DNA of 47,360 nt from Inquilinus limosus (GTDB lineage Bacteria > Pseudomonadota > Alphaproteobacteria > DSM-16000 > Inquilinaceae). Position numbers and translations under genes: made by a program. The stretch is taken from contig NZ_NHON01000049.1 of the NCBI RefSeq assembly GCF_002195995.1, positions 290 to 47,649 on the forward strand. The letters run 5' to 3'. The notes under the pieces were generated by a model. The model did no database searches and was not told where the DNA came from. It saw only the letters and a program-made list of their open reading frames with translations. Shown piece after piece: positions 8,345-17,591 of this stretch. How positions within the stretch are numbered: position 1 is the first letter of the stretch; every line of letters begins with the position of its first letter.

Positions 8345-9398
8345 TGCGTCCGGCCTCGCGCATCACGGCCACCAGATCCGAATTCACCATCTCGGCGACC
8401 AGGTCGGGGAAGGAGGTGGTGTGAAGCCAGCCGAGCTTCTCCCGGGCTTTCGCCGGATTGCCGAGCAGGAGGTCGACCTCGGTCGGCCGGAAGTAGCGCG
8501 GATCGATCTCGATCAAGGGCATACCGGTCCTGGCGTCCAGACCTTTCTCGTCGACGCCCGTTCCAGCCCATTCGATGTCCCGGCCCGCAACGCGGAAGGC
8601 GAGTTCGACGAACTCCCGCACGGTGTGGGTCTCCCCCGTGGCAAGCACGTAGTCGTCCGGCACGTCTTGTTGGACGATCCGCCACATCCCGTCGACATAG
8701 TCGCGCGCATGACCCCAGTCGCGCTGCGCATCCAGATTGCCGAGATACAGGCACCTCTGGAGGCCTCGCTCAATCGCCGCCACCGCACGGGTGATCTTGC
8801 GGGTGACGAAGGTCTCTCCCCGGATCGGGCTCTCATGATTGAACAGGATCCCGTTCGATGCGTGAAAGCCATACGCCTCACGATAGTTGATGGTCATCCA
8901 GTAGGCGTAGAGCTTGGCGATTGCGTAAGGGCTGCGGGGATAGAACGGCGTCCGCTCGTCCTGCGGAACCGCCTGGACCCGCCCGAACAACTCGGATGTC
9001 GACGCCTGGTAGAACCGGCACTGGTCGCCGAGCTTGAGGATCCGCAGCGCCTCCAGCAGCCGCATCGTGCCGAGGGCGTCGGCGTTGGAGGTGTATTCCG
9101 GCGTCTCGAAGCTGACCTGCACGTGGCTTTGCGCGCCAAGATTGTAGATCTCATCGGGCATCACATCCTGGATGATGCGGCAAAGGTTGGTGGAGTCGGT
9201 GAGATCACCGTAATGGACATGGAAGCGCACCGCCTCGCCGTGCGGATCCTGGTAGAGATGATCGATCCTCTGAGTATTGAAGGATGACGACCGCCGCTTG
9301 ATTCCGTGAACGATGTAATTCTTGGAAAGAAGAAGTTCTGCCAGGTATGCGCCATCCTGACCAGTAACTCCGACAATCAAGGCCGTTTTCTCCGGCAT
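8328..9398 (-). CDS. gmd: GDP-mannose 4,6-dehydratase
   Basis: NADP-dependent dehydratase making GDP-4-keto-6-deoxy-D-mannose, the first step toward GDP-fucose or other 6-deoxy sugars. Visible are [12 protein letters not shown] (10-21), the arginine-rich [14 protein letters not shown] segment typical of Gmd, the active-site STSELFG (133-139) and Tyr158/Lys162 in SPYAIAK. The length of 356 residues is normal. ATG at 9398 is preferred over the in-frame TTG at 9408-9410 because TTGGAG lies about 7 bases upstream of it. The stop overlaps fcl, so translation is coupled. The upstream 9411-9480 stretch is very AT-rich and may hold a promoter, although the aminotransferase gene also reads in this direction. 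Confidence 0.95.
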   Translation of the reverse strand: MPEKTALIVGVTGQDGAYLAELLLSKNYIVHGIKRRSSSFNTQRIDHLYQDPHGEAVRFHVHYGDLTDSTNLCRIIQDVMPDEIYNLGAQSHVQVSFETPEYTSNADALGTMRLLEALRILKLGDQCRFYQASTSELFGRVQAVPQDERTPFYPRSPYAIAKLYAYWMTINYREAYGFHASNGILFNHESPIRGETFVTRKITRAVAAIERGLQRCLYLGNLDAQRDWGHARDYVDGMWRIVQQDVPDDYVLATGETHTVREFVELAFRVAGRDIEWAGTGVDEKGLDARTGMPLIEIDPRYFRPTEVDLLLGNPAKAREKLGWLHTTSFPDLVAEMVNSDLVAVMREAGRNDRYE

Positions 9399-9579
9399 CA
9401 CGCGCTCCAAACACCATTACAAGTGGATAAGATTTTATTTACAATTCTATCTATAATTTAAAATTTTAGACGCCGATCGGCATCCTATACAAAAGGCGAA
9501 GACCTCTACCTATGCAGGGCATGGTCTCAACCTCCCATTGGGGGCTCCTCCTTCGGATTCCTATCCTGGCGACAACGCC

Positions 9580-10680
9580 TCATGATCGGCTGAGCTCGTT
9601 CACCGTCTGCGCGATCCGCTCGACCGCAGGGACGGACAGTTCGGGATAGATCGGCAACGACAGTGTTTGGGCCGACAGGGCCTCGGAGACGGGAAACCGC
9701 CCGGGCCCGTAGCCCAGCCCCGCATAGGCCGGCTGGAGATGGACAGGCAGCGGATAGTGGATGCTGGTGGCGATGCCGGCCTGCGCCAGGCGTGCGCGCA
9801 CAAGATTCCGCTCGGCGATCCTGATGGCGTAGATCTGGTAAGCGTGCTCTCCACCGACGGGTAGCGCCTGCGCCTGGATAGGGGTGCCTGCGAACACCCG
9901 ATCGTAGAATGCTGCCAGATGCCGCCGGGAGCGGATCCATCCGTCCAGATAGCGGAGCTTGACGCTCAGGGAGGCGGCCTGAATGGCGTCCATCCGGTAG
10001 TTGAAGCCGTGGCGGATGTGATTGTGCCTGCTGATCTGGCCCATGTCCCTCAGGCATCGGATCGTCTCGGCGAGGTCGGTCCGATCCGTGACGACCGCAC
10101 CGCCGTCGCCGCCGCCCCACAGGTTCTTGCCGGGATAGAAGCTGAAGCATCCCATGTCGCCGAACGTGCCCGCGGCAGCACCGTTGCGCTCCGCCCCGTG
10201 CGCCTGCGACGCGTCCTCGATCACCCACAGGCGGTGACGCCGTGCGATCGGCAGGATCCGCTCCATGTCGGCGATGCGGCCATGCAGATGAACCGGCACG
10301 ATCGCCTTGGTCGCCGGGGTCAGTACCGGCTCGATCGCCGCGGGGTCCATCGTCCAGGTCTGTGGATCAACGTCGACGAGGATCGGCTTGGCCCCGGCAT
10401 AGAGAATGGCCGCGACCGTCGCGACGAAGGCGGCCGGAACCGTTATCACTTCGTCGCCCGGCCCGATGCCGGCCGCAAGGAGGGCCAGGTGCAGCGCCGA
10501 GATGCCGGCGTTGACGGCGATCGCCTCCCGCGCCCCGCAATAGGCGGCAAAGGCGTCCTCGAATTCAAAGATGACGGGATTCGCGGCATAGTCGCCGCTT
10601 CTGATGACCTCGAGCATCGCCCGCTCGAGCTCCGCCCCGATGCTGCGGTGCTGCGCCGCCAGATCCAGGAACGGAATCAT
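9580..10680 (-). CDS. DegT/DnrJ/EryC1-family sugar aminotransferase
   Basis: PLP-dependent aminotransferase acting on nucleotide keto-sugars, 366 residues. The PLP Schiff-base lysine is Lys185 in FSFYPGKNLWGGGDGG; EDASQAHGA (155-163) supplies the cofactor-binding Asp and the usual His-Gly. The start MIPFLDLAAQ is the standard opening of this family, and AGAGG lies just upstream of ATG 10680; a longer frame reaching 10842 is rejected. Lying directly upstream of gmd and in the same direction, it could aminate GDP-4-keto-6-deoxymannose (perosamine-type product) or a different NDP-keto sugar. The substrate cannot be read from the sequence. Confidence 0.88.
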   Translation of the reverse strand: MIPFLDLAAQHRSIGAELERAMLEVIRSGDYAANPVIFEFEDAFAAYCGAREAIAVNAGISALHLALLAAGIGPGDEVITVPAAFVATVAAILYAGAKPILVDVDPQTWTMDPAAIEPVLTPATKAIVPVHLHGRIADMERILPIARRHRLWVIEDASQAHGAERNGAAAGTFGDMGCFSFYPGKNLWGGGDGGAVVTDRTDLAETIRCLRDMGQISRHNHIRHGFNYRMDAIQAASLSVKLRYLDGWIRSRRHLAAFYDRVFAGTPIQAQALPVGGEHAYQIYAIRIAERNLVRARLAQAGIATSIHYPLPVHLQPAYAGLGYGPGRFPVSEALSAQTLSLPIYPELSVPAVERIAQTVNELSRS

Positions 10681-11319
10681 GATCCTCTGGGGCTGCCGCC
10701 ACGGCTGGCCGTGTTTTCGCGCTGATCCATGACAAGAGGCCATCCAAACTCGAGGAGAGGCGTAGGCGAAGAATTCTGATGCGTCAGAAGGCTTGGCTCC
10801 GCCCTTGCCGCCTCCAGGAAGCCGCAAAGCCTCAAGCCTCATTCGTTCATTATTATATTATGCATCCGGAAGTTCTGTATTGTCAGACCGAGATTTGGAT
10901 TGGATCGGCCATTAACCGCGAAGTTGAAGTCAGCATAGCTCCCGCACAGACAGGGAGGAGGTTGACAAAGAGGGATAGGGTCGATCGCTAAAAGCGATCA
11001 GCCATCGAGGGCGGCTCATCCATCCGGATAGTCCTCTCGGCGGCGAATTCCGTACTCGTCGGCACACCCCTACGACAGTAGGAGGTTGAAGGCCCGTTTG
11101 GATCGGCCGCGGTACCGCCTTTGCCTCCCTTGTTGGGCCCGGCAGCGGCTCCTCACAATAACGTTCGAGGCAGCCTCCGGAATCGGCCCGATGCCCCTGC
11201 GAACAACGAGGGCCGCTCCTGCACCTTCTGAGATGGCACCGTCGCCGGCGTCTCGTCGACGACCTCGATCATTGTTCTGCGTTCGACGATTCACTCCACG
11301 ATCCGCGAGCGACGGAGAT
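10681..11319. other. Divergent promoter region, aminotransferase / GT operon
   Basis: About 640 bases between the divergent aminotransferase and glycosyltransferase genes. It should contain promoters for both units. There is an AT-rich patch at about 10840-10880 and an inverted repeat at 10983-10999. The open frame that runs through 11086-11319 in phase with the glycosyltransferase lacks protein character and is treated as non-coding leader. Confidence 0.6.
10983..10999. promoter_or_regulatory. 7-base inverted repeat with 3-base loop
   Basis: GATCGCT and AGCGATC flank AAA. It lies in the divergent intergenic region and could be an operator or a small hairpin. A TTGACA hexamer sits at 10962-10967, but no good -10 box is at the right distance. 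Confidence 0.3.
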
Positions 11320-12594
11320 ATGAAGATCATTCTGGCAAACCGATATTTATATCCGGATGAATCGGCGACGAGCCGTATGACGTCCAGCTTGGCTTTCACG
11401 CTCGCCCGGAGGGGGTTTTCCGTCCATGGCCTGACCAGCAGGCAATTCCACAACAACCGGGACCGGCGTCTTTCGGGCCGCGAGGTGATGAACGGCGTCA
11501 CCATTCACCGCATGCCGACGTCCGGCTTCGGCCGAGACCGGCTGTGGGGCCGGGCGCTCGACTACGTCACCTTCCATCTCAGCGCGATGCTATGGGTGCT
11601 CTGGAACGTGGAAGCGGGGGACGTCTGCGTGGTCTGCACCGACCCGCCGCTGCTGTCCGTGACCCTGGCCCTGCCCATCAGGCTGAAGCGGGCCCAGATG
11701 GTGAACTGGCTTCACGACCTGTTTCCCGAGGTCGCGCTGGAGCTGTCCGTCGTCAGGATGGGCTGGGCCGCCCGGCTGGCGCTGGCCGCGCGCGACTGGT
11801 CGCTTCGCGGGGCCTTGTGCAGCGTCGCCCCGATCGATCAGATGGCCCGCTATCTTGAGCGCCGCCGGATCCCGAAAGAGCGCCTCGCCGTTATCCACCA
11901 CTGGTCGGACGGCGCCGCGATCCAGCCGATCCCTCGGAGCCGGAACCGGCTTCGTCGGGATTGGGGGCTGGGTGAAGCTTTTGTCGTCGGCTATTCCGGC
12001 AATTTCGGGCGGGCTCACGAGTTCGACACGATCCTGGGCGCCGCGGCACGGCTGAAGCACCGGGACGACATCCGCTTCCTGTTCATCGGCGGCGGGTACA
12101 AGCGGGCGGCCATCGAAGCCGAGATCCGGGCGCAACGGCTCGCCAATATCATCCTGAAGCCGCTGCAGCCGCGCGAGCTCCTGGCGGAAAGTCTCGGCGT
12201 CGCCGACGCCCATCTGGTGTCGCTCCTGCCCCCGCTCGAGCCCTTCGTCATCCCGAGCAAGTTCTATGGCATCCTGGCCGCCGGCCGACCGACCCTCTTC
12301 ATCGGCGATCCGGAGGGCGAGATCGGGGGCATCCTGGAGCGGCACGACTGCGGTCATGCGGTCGCCATCGGCGACAGCGAGGCACTCGCCGGCCATATCC
12401 TGGACATGCGGGAATCGCCCGGGCGGCTCGACCGGCTGTCGGCCAATGCCCGACGGCTGTTCGAGATCGGCTACACCGAAGATCGCGGATGCTCAGCCTG
12501 GACCAAGCTCCTGTCGCGGTTCGGGCCGTCGGCCGCGGACAGCGCAGTGCTCCCGCAGGCCGAGGCTCCCGCCGACGAAAGGAGCCGGCCGTGA
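11320..12594 (+). CDS. Glycosyltransferase family 4 (WbuB-like)
   Basis: Cytoplasmic GT-B glycosyltransferase of 424 residues, first of three consecutive plus-strand GT genes. The N-terminus MKIILANRYLYPDESA and the segment NWLHDLFPEVALEL are typical of the WbuB-like branch of family 4. The donor half begins near FVVGYSGNFGRAHEFDTIL, and VIPSKFYGILAAGRP carries the acidic-less nucleotide-binding block of this subgroup. ATG 11320 is chosen because it opens the canonical Rossmann strand and GGAG precedes it; the open frame extends upstream to 11086 without family similarity. The stop overlaps the next start in GTGA. It adds one sugar to the lipid-linked repeat; donor and linkage are unknown. 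Confidence 0.9.
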   Translation: MKIILANRYLYPDESATSRMTSSLAFTLARRGFSVHGLTSRQFHNNRDRRLSGREVMNGVTIHRMPTSGFGRDRLWGRALDYVTFHLSAMLWVLWNVEAGDVCVVCTDPPLLSVTLALPIRLKRAQMVNWLHDLFPEVALELSVVRMGWAARLALAARDWSLRGALCSVAPIDQMARYLERRRIPKERLAVIHHWSDGAAIQPIPRSRNRLRRDWGLGEAFVVGYSGNFGRAHEFDTILGAAARLKHRDDIRFLFIGGGYKRAAIEAEIRAQRLANIILKPLQPRELLAESLGVADAHLVSLLPPLEPFVIPSKFYGILAAGRPTLFIGDPEGEIGGILERHDCGHAVAIGDSEALAGHILDMRESPGRLDRLSANARRLFEIGYTEDRGCSAWTKLLSRFGPSAADSAVLPQAEAPADERSRP

Positions 12595-13835
12595 AGGAAC
12601 GGGTGGTCGTCAGCCAGCTCGGCGCCCGCATGGACTATGCGGTGCCACGTATCCTGAACGCCCATGGCGCGCTCGAGCATTTCTACACCGACATCTGCGC
12701 CATCAGGGGATGGCCCCGGCTCGCAGGACACGTCCCGCCGCGGTTCCTGCCCCAGGGGGTCCGACGGCTCGTCGGGCGAAAGCCGTCCGGCATTCCGCCG
12801 CAGCGGATGACCTGCTTCACCAACCTCGGCCTGTCCTATGCGCTGCGGCGCATGCGCGCCAACGGGGCGGCCGATGAGATGGAAGCGGCGCTGGATGCGG
12901 GGAGGCGCCTGTCCGAGCTTGTCGTCCGCCATGGCTTCGGCCAGGCCACCGGTTTCTACGGCTTCGTCCGCGAATGCCTGGAGCAGCTCCAGGCGGCCCG
13001 GTCCCGGGGCCTGTGGACGGCGGTCGAGCAGAATATCGCTGCGCGGGAGACCGTCGACCGCCTGGCATGGGAAGAGCAGGAGCGCTTCCCGGACTGGGAG
13101 ACGCCCGCCACGCAAACGGCGTCTGCGGAGGCCTTCGGCACCCGCGAGAAGGCGGAGTGGGCCGAGGCGGACATGATCGTCTGCCCGTCCGAGTTCGTCC
13201 GGCAGACGGTGGCGGATAGCGATGGTCCGGTCCATCGCTGCATCGTTGTCCCCTATGGTGTCGACACGCGGTTCCAGATCCCGGTGCGCAATCGGCAGCA
13301 AGGCCCGCTGCGGGTCCTGACCATAGGCGCGGTGGGTCTTCGCAAAGGGTCGCCCTATATCTTGGAGGCGGCCAGGCGGATGCGGGGACAAGCCGTCTTC
13401 CGCATGGTCGGATCCGGGACAGCCCCGGCGACGGCCCGCGCCGGCCTGGACGGGGTCGTCGAATTCACCGGCCCCATCCCGCGGCTGGAGATCATCGCCC
13501 AATATGCCTGGGCCGACGTCTTCCTGCTGCCGTCGCTGTGTGAGGGATCGGCCACGGTGATCTATGAGGCGCTGGCGGCCGGCCTGCCTGTCGTCACCAC
13601 CCTCAATTCCGGCAGCGTCGTCCGCGACGGTATCGATGGGTTCATCGTCCCTATTCGCGACGCTGAGGCCATCATGCATGCCCTCCAGCTGTTCCACGAC
13701 GACCGCGCCCGGCTTTTCGAGATGTCGCACAACGCCCGGTTCCGGGCTCGGGACTTCGACTTGCCGTCATATGGTCGGCGCCTCTGCGAGGCTCTTGATC
13801 AAGCCCGCGCTGCAGCGACCACCCGCGCTCTCTAG
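12591..13835 (+). CDS. Glycosyltransferase family 4
   Basis: GT-B glycosyltransferase of 414 residues. The C-terminal donor domain is clear: LTIGAVGLRKGSPYILEAAR (about 242-262), then LLPSLCEGSATVIYEALAAGLPVV with the conserved Glu and the phosphate/uridine-binding glycines (about 310-335). The acceptor half is divergent but contains MIVCPSEFVRQTV, the usual segment before the domain linker. A GTG start at 12591 is used because it overlaps the previous stop as GTGA and has AAAGGAG 6 bases upstream; the frame is open further upstream only by chance. Substrates are unknown. Confidence 0.9.
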   Translation: MKERVVVSQLGARMDYAVPRILNAHGALEHFYTDICAIRGWPRLAGHVPPRFLPQGVRRLVGRKPSGIPPQRMTCFTNLGLSYALRRMRANGAADEMEAALDAGRRLSELVVRHGFGQATGFYGFVRECLEQLQAARSRGLWTAVEQNIAARETVDRLAWEEQERFPDWETPATQTASAEAFGTREKAEWAEADMIVCPSEFVRQTVADSDGPVHRCIVVPYGVDTRFQIPVRNRQQGPLRVLTIGAVGLRKGSPYILEAARRMRGQAVFRMVGSGTAPATARAGLDGVVEFTGPIPRLEIIAQYAWADVFLLPSLCEGSATVIYEALAAGLPVVTTLNSGSVVRDGIDGFIVPIRDAEAIMHALQLFHDDRARLFEMSHNARFRARDFDLPSYGRRLCEALDQARAAATTRAL

Positions 13836-13845
13836 AAGGCTTGCC

Positions 13846-15087
13846 ATGCTCCAGCAATATGTCCAGCCCCTGCCCGTTCGATCCGCCACCATTCAGCCCG
13901 ACCAGTCCCCGCGCCGGATCAAGATCGCCCATCTGATGCCGACGGTCTGCCTGTCCGATGGCGGCCCACCCACAGCCCTCAGGCTGCTGTGCGAGGCCAC
14001 GCGGCGGTCGCAGGCCATCTCGCTCGAGGTGTTCGCACTCGAGCGCGACGCCAGCTCCGATCGACAGGGTTGGGGAGACGTTCCGATCCATCTTTCGCCT
14101 GTCCGGGGTCCCCGCAGCTTCGGTTATTCCCGGAGCCTGCAGGCCGCGCTGTACGAGAGCGAGGCGGATCTGCTGCATGTTCACGGGCTGTGGATGTACA
14201 CATCCATCGTGGCGATGCGATGGGCCGCGCACACCCGCAAACCCTACCTGGTCAGCCCGCACGGCATGCTTGATCCCTGGGCTCTGGCAAACCGCAGCTG
14301 GAAGAAGCGGATCGCGATGCGCATGTACGAGGACACGCATCTGCGAGGGGCGTCATGCCTGCACGCGCTGTGTGAATCGGAAGCTCGGTCGATCCGGGCC
14401 CTGGGGCTTACCGCACCCATCTGCCGCGTTCCGAACGGCGCCGTGCTGCCTGACGGAATGCTGCCCCGAGCTGAATGGAGGACGCGCCTACCCGCGGATG
14501 CGCGTATCTTGTTGTATCTTGGCCGGCTGACGCCCAAAAAGGGGCCGGCCCCACTCATCCGGGCCTGGGCCACTCTCGAACCCGCAGCTCGGTCGGAATC
14601 GCCCTGGCATCTCGTCTTCGTCGGCCCCGGCTCCGAAGCCTATTGCGCGGAGCTCCAGGGACTGGCTTCGGCCCTCGGAGTCGGCGAGTCGGTCCATTTC
14701 GTCGGCCCGCTCTATGGGGGGGACAAGGTGGCGACCCTTACCTCGGCCGATGCCTTCATCCTGCCGTCCTTCAGCGAAGGCATGCCGAACGCCGCGCTGG
14801 AGGCCTGGGCTCACGGCCTGCCGTCGCTCCTCACCCCACAGTGCAACCTGCCGGAAGGCTTCGAGCACGGGGCTGCGCTCTCCATCGATCCGAACGAGCC
14901 GGCGATCGCGAATGGGCTCCGGCGGCTGATGGCCATGACCGACGACGAACGCAAGGCGATGGGGGCGCGCGGACGGGCCCTGGTCGCGAACCACTTCTCC
15001 TGGCCGGTGGTCGCATCACAGTTCGAGGATGTCTATCGCTGGCTGCTCGGCTATCAGGCGCAGCCGGAGATCGTCGACGCCGGCTGA
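13846..15087 (+). CDS. Glycosyltransferase family 4
   Basis: GT-B enzyme of 413 residues, last of the plus-strand trio. Residues about 25-45 (IKIAHLMPTVCLSDGGPPTA) open the acceptor domain. HVHGLWMYTSIVAMRWA and PYLVSPHGMLDPWAL are typical of family 4 members in EPS loci. The donor domain shows LYLGRLTPKKGPAPLIRAW and ILPSFSEGMPNAALEAWAHG, which includes the E-x7-E type region. ATG 13846 has AGAAGG six bases upstream and lies 10 bases after the previous stop. It ends convergent to the epimerase gene at 15162. Specific sugar unknown. Confidence 0.9.
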   Translation: MLQQYVQPLPVRSATIQPDQSPRRIKIAHLMPTVCLSDGGPPTALRLLCEATRRSQAISLEVFALERDASSDRQGWGDVPIHLSPVRGPRSFGYSRSLQAALYESEADLLHVHGLWMYTSIVAMRWAAHTRKPYLVSPHGMLDPWALANRSWKKRIAMRMYEDTHLRGASCLHALCESEARSIRALGLTAPICRVPNGAVLPDGMLPRAEWRTRLPADARILLYLGRLTPKKGPAPLIRAWATLEPAARSESPWHLVFVGPGSEAYCAELQGLASALGVGESVHFVGPLYGGDKVATLTSADAFILPSFSEGMPNAALEAWAHGLPSLLTPQCNLPEGFEHGAALSIDPNEPAIANGLRRLMAMTDDERKAMGARGRALVANHFSWPVVASQFEDVYRWLLGYQAQPEIVDAG

Positions 15088-15116
15088 CCTGTCCGGGCCT
15101 CCGCGGATGGCAAGGT

Positions 15117-15134
15117 GTGCGCCGCCGGGCGCAC
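15117..15134. terminator. GC-rich hairpin between convergent genes
   Basis: GTGCGCC and GGCGCAC form a perfect 7-base stem with a 4-base loop in the 74-base gap between convergent stops (15087 and 15162). A second GCCGGC-rich dyad follows at 15135-15150. There is no T tract on either strand, so intrinsic termination is plausible but unproven. Confidence 0.4.
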
Positions 15135-15161
15135 GCCGGCGTCGCCGGCGGACACCGGCCC

Positions 15162-16292
15162 TCAGGCCGCGTCGATATCGACCGCGGCCGCAACTGATGT
15201 CGAGACCGGTACCTTGGGTTTGCGAGGAGACCTCCCGGCCGGCCGGTGACGGCGGGCCTTCGCGCTCCGTGGCACCGCTTCCTGCCCCCTGTGATACTCC
15301 CGGAACCAGTCGATGAAGGCGCGGACGCCGACATCCACCCGGGTCTGCGGAACGTAGCCGGTCAGCGCCTCGAGCAGATCAGGCGCAGCGAAGGTCCTGG
15401 GCACGTCCCCCGGCTGCATCGGCAGCATGCGCCGGACCAGCCGGCGCCCAAGATGACGCTCGATCGTGTCGATGAAGGGCAGCAGCCCAACCGGAGCCCC
15501 GCCACCGATATTGACGATTCGGAACGGCGCGACCGTGGAGAGGCTGTCCCTGCCTCCCTCGAAGACCACGGGTCTTCCCTTTACCGGCACCACGTCGGCG
15601 AGGCGGACCATGGCTTGGACGAGATCGTCGATATAGGTGAAATCCCGCTCAATCCGGCCCTCGCCATAGACGTCGATCGCCTCTCCCTTCATGGCCGCCG
15701 AGACGAACTTGAACAGCGCCATGTCCGGCCGCCCCCAGGGTCCGTAGACCGTGAAGAAGCGGACGACGGTGGTCGGAATGTCATGGAGGTGCGAATAGGC
15801 ATGCGCCATGGCCTCCCCCGCCTTCTTGGAGGCGGCATAGAGCGTCATCGGCTCGTCGGTGGCATCGGCCTCGGTGAACGGGATCTTCGCGTTCGCGCCG
15901 TAGACCGAGCTGGTGGAGGCCACGATCAGATGCCGGATCTCGAGTTCCCGGACCACTTCCAGCAGGTTGAAGGAGCCGATGAGGTTGGCATCAACATACG
16001 CCCGCGGATTCTCGAGGCTATAGCGGACACCGGCCTGCGCCGCCAGGTGGACAACGACATCCGGTTCGGCCTCGAGAACCGCCTGCCGGAGCCGGCCGAA
16101 ATCCTCGAGCAGGCCGATCACGGGCTGGAACCGTGGGCTCTCTGCCAGGAGAGCGTGGCGCCGCTCCTTCAGGTCCACGTCATAGTAGGGGGTCATCCCG
16201 TCATAGCCGAAGACGAAAGCGCCCCCGGCGAGCAACAGGCGGGCCAGGTGGAAGCCGATGAAGCCCGCCGTGCCGGTTATGAAATACCGCAT
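15162..16292 (-). CDS. NAD-dependent epimerase, UDP-glucuronate 4-epimerase type
   Basis: Extended SDR of 376 residues that probably makes UDP-galacturonate from UDP-glucuronate. It has GTAGFIG (7-13), the subgroup-specific [24 protein letters not shown] (127-132) and catalytic Tyr152/Lys156 in [10 protein letters not shown]. The block [18 protein letters not shown] is the hallmark of the UDP-GlcA epimerase branch. The last about 40 residues are basic and proline-rich, beyond the normal end. ATG 16292 has AAGGG about 8 bases upstream. It is the last gene of a tight minus-strand unit. No UDP-glucose dehydrogenase is in the window, so UDP-glucuronate must come from elsewhere. Confidence 0.88.
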   Translation of the reverse strand: MRYFITGTAGFIGFHLARLLLAGGAFVFGYDGMTPYYDVDLKERRHALLAESPRFQPVIGLLEDFGRLRQAVLEAEPDVVVHLAAQAGVRYSLENPRAYVDANLIGSFNLLEVVRELEIRHLIVASTSSVYGANAKIPFTEADATDEPMTLYAASKKAGEAMAHAYSHLHDIPTTVVRFFTVYGPWGRPDMALFKFVSAAMKGEAIDVYGEGRIERDFTYIDDLVQAMVRLADVVPVKGRPVVFEGGRDSLSTVAPFRIVNIGGGAPVGLLPFIDTIERHLGRRLVRRMLPMQPGDVPRTFAAPDLLEALTGYVPQTRVDVGVRAFIDWFREYHRGQEAVPRSAKARRHRPAGRSPRKPKVPVSTSVAAAVDIDAA

Positions 16293-16362
16293 TCAGGACA
16301 CCCTTGCTTTGACGGACGCGCCTTGGGGTCGGCAGATGACGGCAGCGGCGCGAGCCAAGCCA

Positions 16363-16956
16363 TCATGCCGCCCCGCCTCGACTCTTCATGGCCCCTGCCC
16401 CCCGGAGCACCGCTCCATCGCGGGAAAGGACAGGGCCGCATGGCAGGACGCGCGCCGGGTTGCCTGCGGCGACGCATCCGGCCGGGATGTCGGACCGCAC
16501 CAGCGACAGGGCCCCGATCAACGCGCCACGGCCGATCGTGACGTCGCCGATGACGACCGCGTTGGCGCAGATTACGACCTGGTCCTCGATGACCGGATAC
16601 AAGCTGCCATTGGGCTTTCCGGCCCCGAGAGTGACGTTCTGGTAAAGGACAACGCGGCTCCCGACCCGGACACCGTGTCCGATCACAATCCCGACGGCAT
16701 GGGGCAGGCCGAGCCCCGCCCCGATCGTCGCGCCGGGCTCGATGTAGCAATGGGTCAGGAAGATGCTCAGCCGGTTCAGGATGGCTCCGGCCACGCCCCC
16801 CGCCCGCCCCTGCTTCGCCAGGCGGTGGCAGATGCGATGGTTCGCGATCGCGAAGAAGCCCGGATGGTAGAGATAGGCCAACACGCCGCGCAGCCGGCCC
16901 CTCCTGCCCGTGTTGGCCTCGAGATCGTCCGCCAGTGTCTGCCAGAGGTTCGGCAC
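16363..16956 (-). CDS. Serine acetyltransferase-like hexapeptide acyltransferase
   Basis: Left-handed beta-helix acyltransferase of 197 residues resembling CysE-type enzymes found in EPS loci. A helical N-terminus (about 1-65) precedes hexapeptide repeats: IEPGATIGAGLGLPHAVGIVIG, then VLYQNVTLGA, then VVIGDVTIGRGALIGA (about 70-165). The catalytic histidine is probably in the GLPHAVG segment. The end AAGNPARVLP is typical. The start is GTG at 16956 with GAGGG 5 bases upstream. The gene is 23 bases downstream of the second acetyltransferase. In this context it more probably O-acetylates a sugar of the repeat than serine, but that is inferred from neighbours. Confidence 0.82.
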   Translation of the reverse strand: MPNLWQTLADDLEANTGRRGRLRGVLAYLYHPGFFAIANHRICHRLAKQGRAGGVAGAILNRLSIFLTHCYIEPGATIGAGLGLPHAVGIVIGHGVRVGSRVVLYQNVTLGAGKPNGSLYPVIEDQVVICANAVVIGDVTIGRGALIGALSLVRSDIPAGCVAAGNPARVLPCGPVLSRDGAVLRGAGAMKSRGGAA

Positions 16957-16979
16957 GGTGCCCTCGCCGACGGTTGTGT

Positions 16980-17591
16980 TCAGGATCCGGCGCGCGGCCG
17001 GGACGGGCCGCTGTGAGGCCGCTCCGGCGGCGCAAACTGCGTCCGGGATCGGATGAGGCGAATGGGGTTGCCGGCATGGATCGTCCAGGGATCGAGGTCC
17101 CGGAAGGCGACCCCCCGTGCCCCGAGCACAGCGCCTTCGCCGACAGTCACGCCGGGCCCGACGAACGCCTCGGCTGCCACCCAGGCCTGAGGGCTGACGG
17201 TGATCGGCCGCGCGCGCAGCGGGAACCGCGGATCGTCGACGTCATGCGTGCCGGTGCACAGGTGGGCGCCCTGCGACACCATGGCGAAGTCGCCGATCGT
17301 GATCGGGGCGACGTTGTAGCAGATCGCCCGCGGGGCGATGACGGCATGCCGTCCCACCGTGAGATGCGGCGGCCACCAGATCGACGTCTGACCGTAGACC
17401 CGCGCCGTCGGGTCGATCCGCGCCCCGAAGGCCAGTAGCACCAGGCGCCGCCATCTGTGGAACGGCCGCGGCGTCCAGGCGCCCAGAAGGCCCCAGCAGA
17501 TCGACCAAGCGAAGCGTCGCAGCCGGTCGCTCAAGGCGAAGGTCGGCCCGCCGAGCAGCGGCTCCAGCCGCGACGTGTCGAGGCTTTTCAT
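16980..17591 (-). CDS. WcaF-like putative O-acetyltransferase
   Basis: Hexapeptide acyltransferase of 203 residues resembling the colanic-acid WcaF family. The N-terminal half has WSICWGLLGAWTPRPFHRWR, a family signature just before the beta-helix. Repeats run through VYGQTSIWWPPHLTVGRHAV, APITIGDFAMVSQGAHLCTGTHD (with the conserved His) and VGPGVTVGEGAVLGARGVAF. ATG 17591 overlaps the stop of the upstream polymerase gene as ATGA and has GGGAGGG upstream. A longer open frame reaching 18014 reads through the polymerase gene out of phase and is rejected. It probably acetylates a sugar before or after polymerisation. Confidence 0.86.
   Translation of the reverse strand: MKSLDTSRLEPLLGGPTFALSDRLRRFAWSICWGLLGAWTPRPFHRWRRLVLLAFGARIDPTARVYGQTSIWWPPHLTVGRHAVIAPRAICYNVAPITIGDFAMVSQGAHLCTGTHDVDDPRFPLRARPITVSPQAWVAAEAFVGPGVTVGEGAVLGARGVAFRDLDPWTIHAGNPIRLIRSRTQFAPPERPHSGPSRPRAGS

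Noticed and set aside
10962-10990. Sigma-70 promoter with TTGACA
   Set aside because: There is no acceptable -10 box at 16-18 bases spacing.
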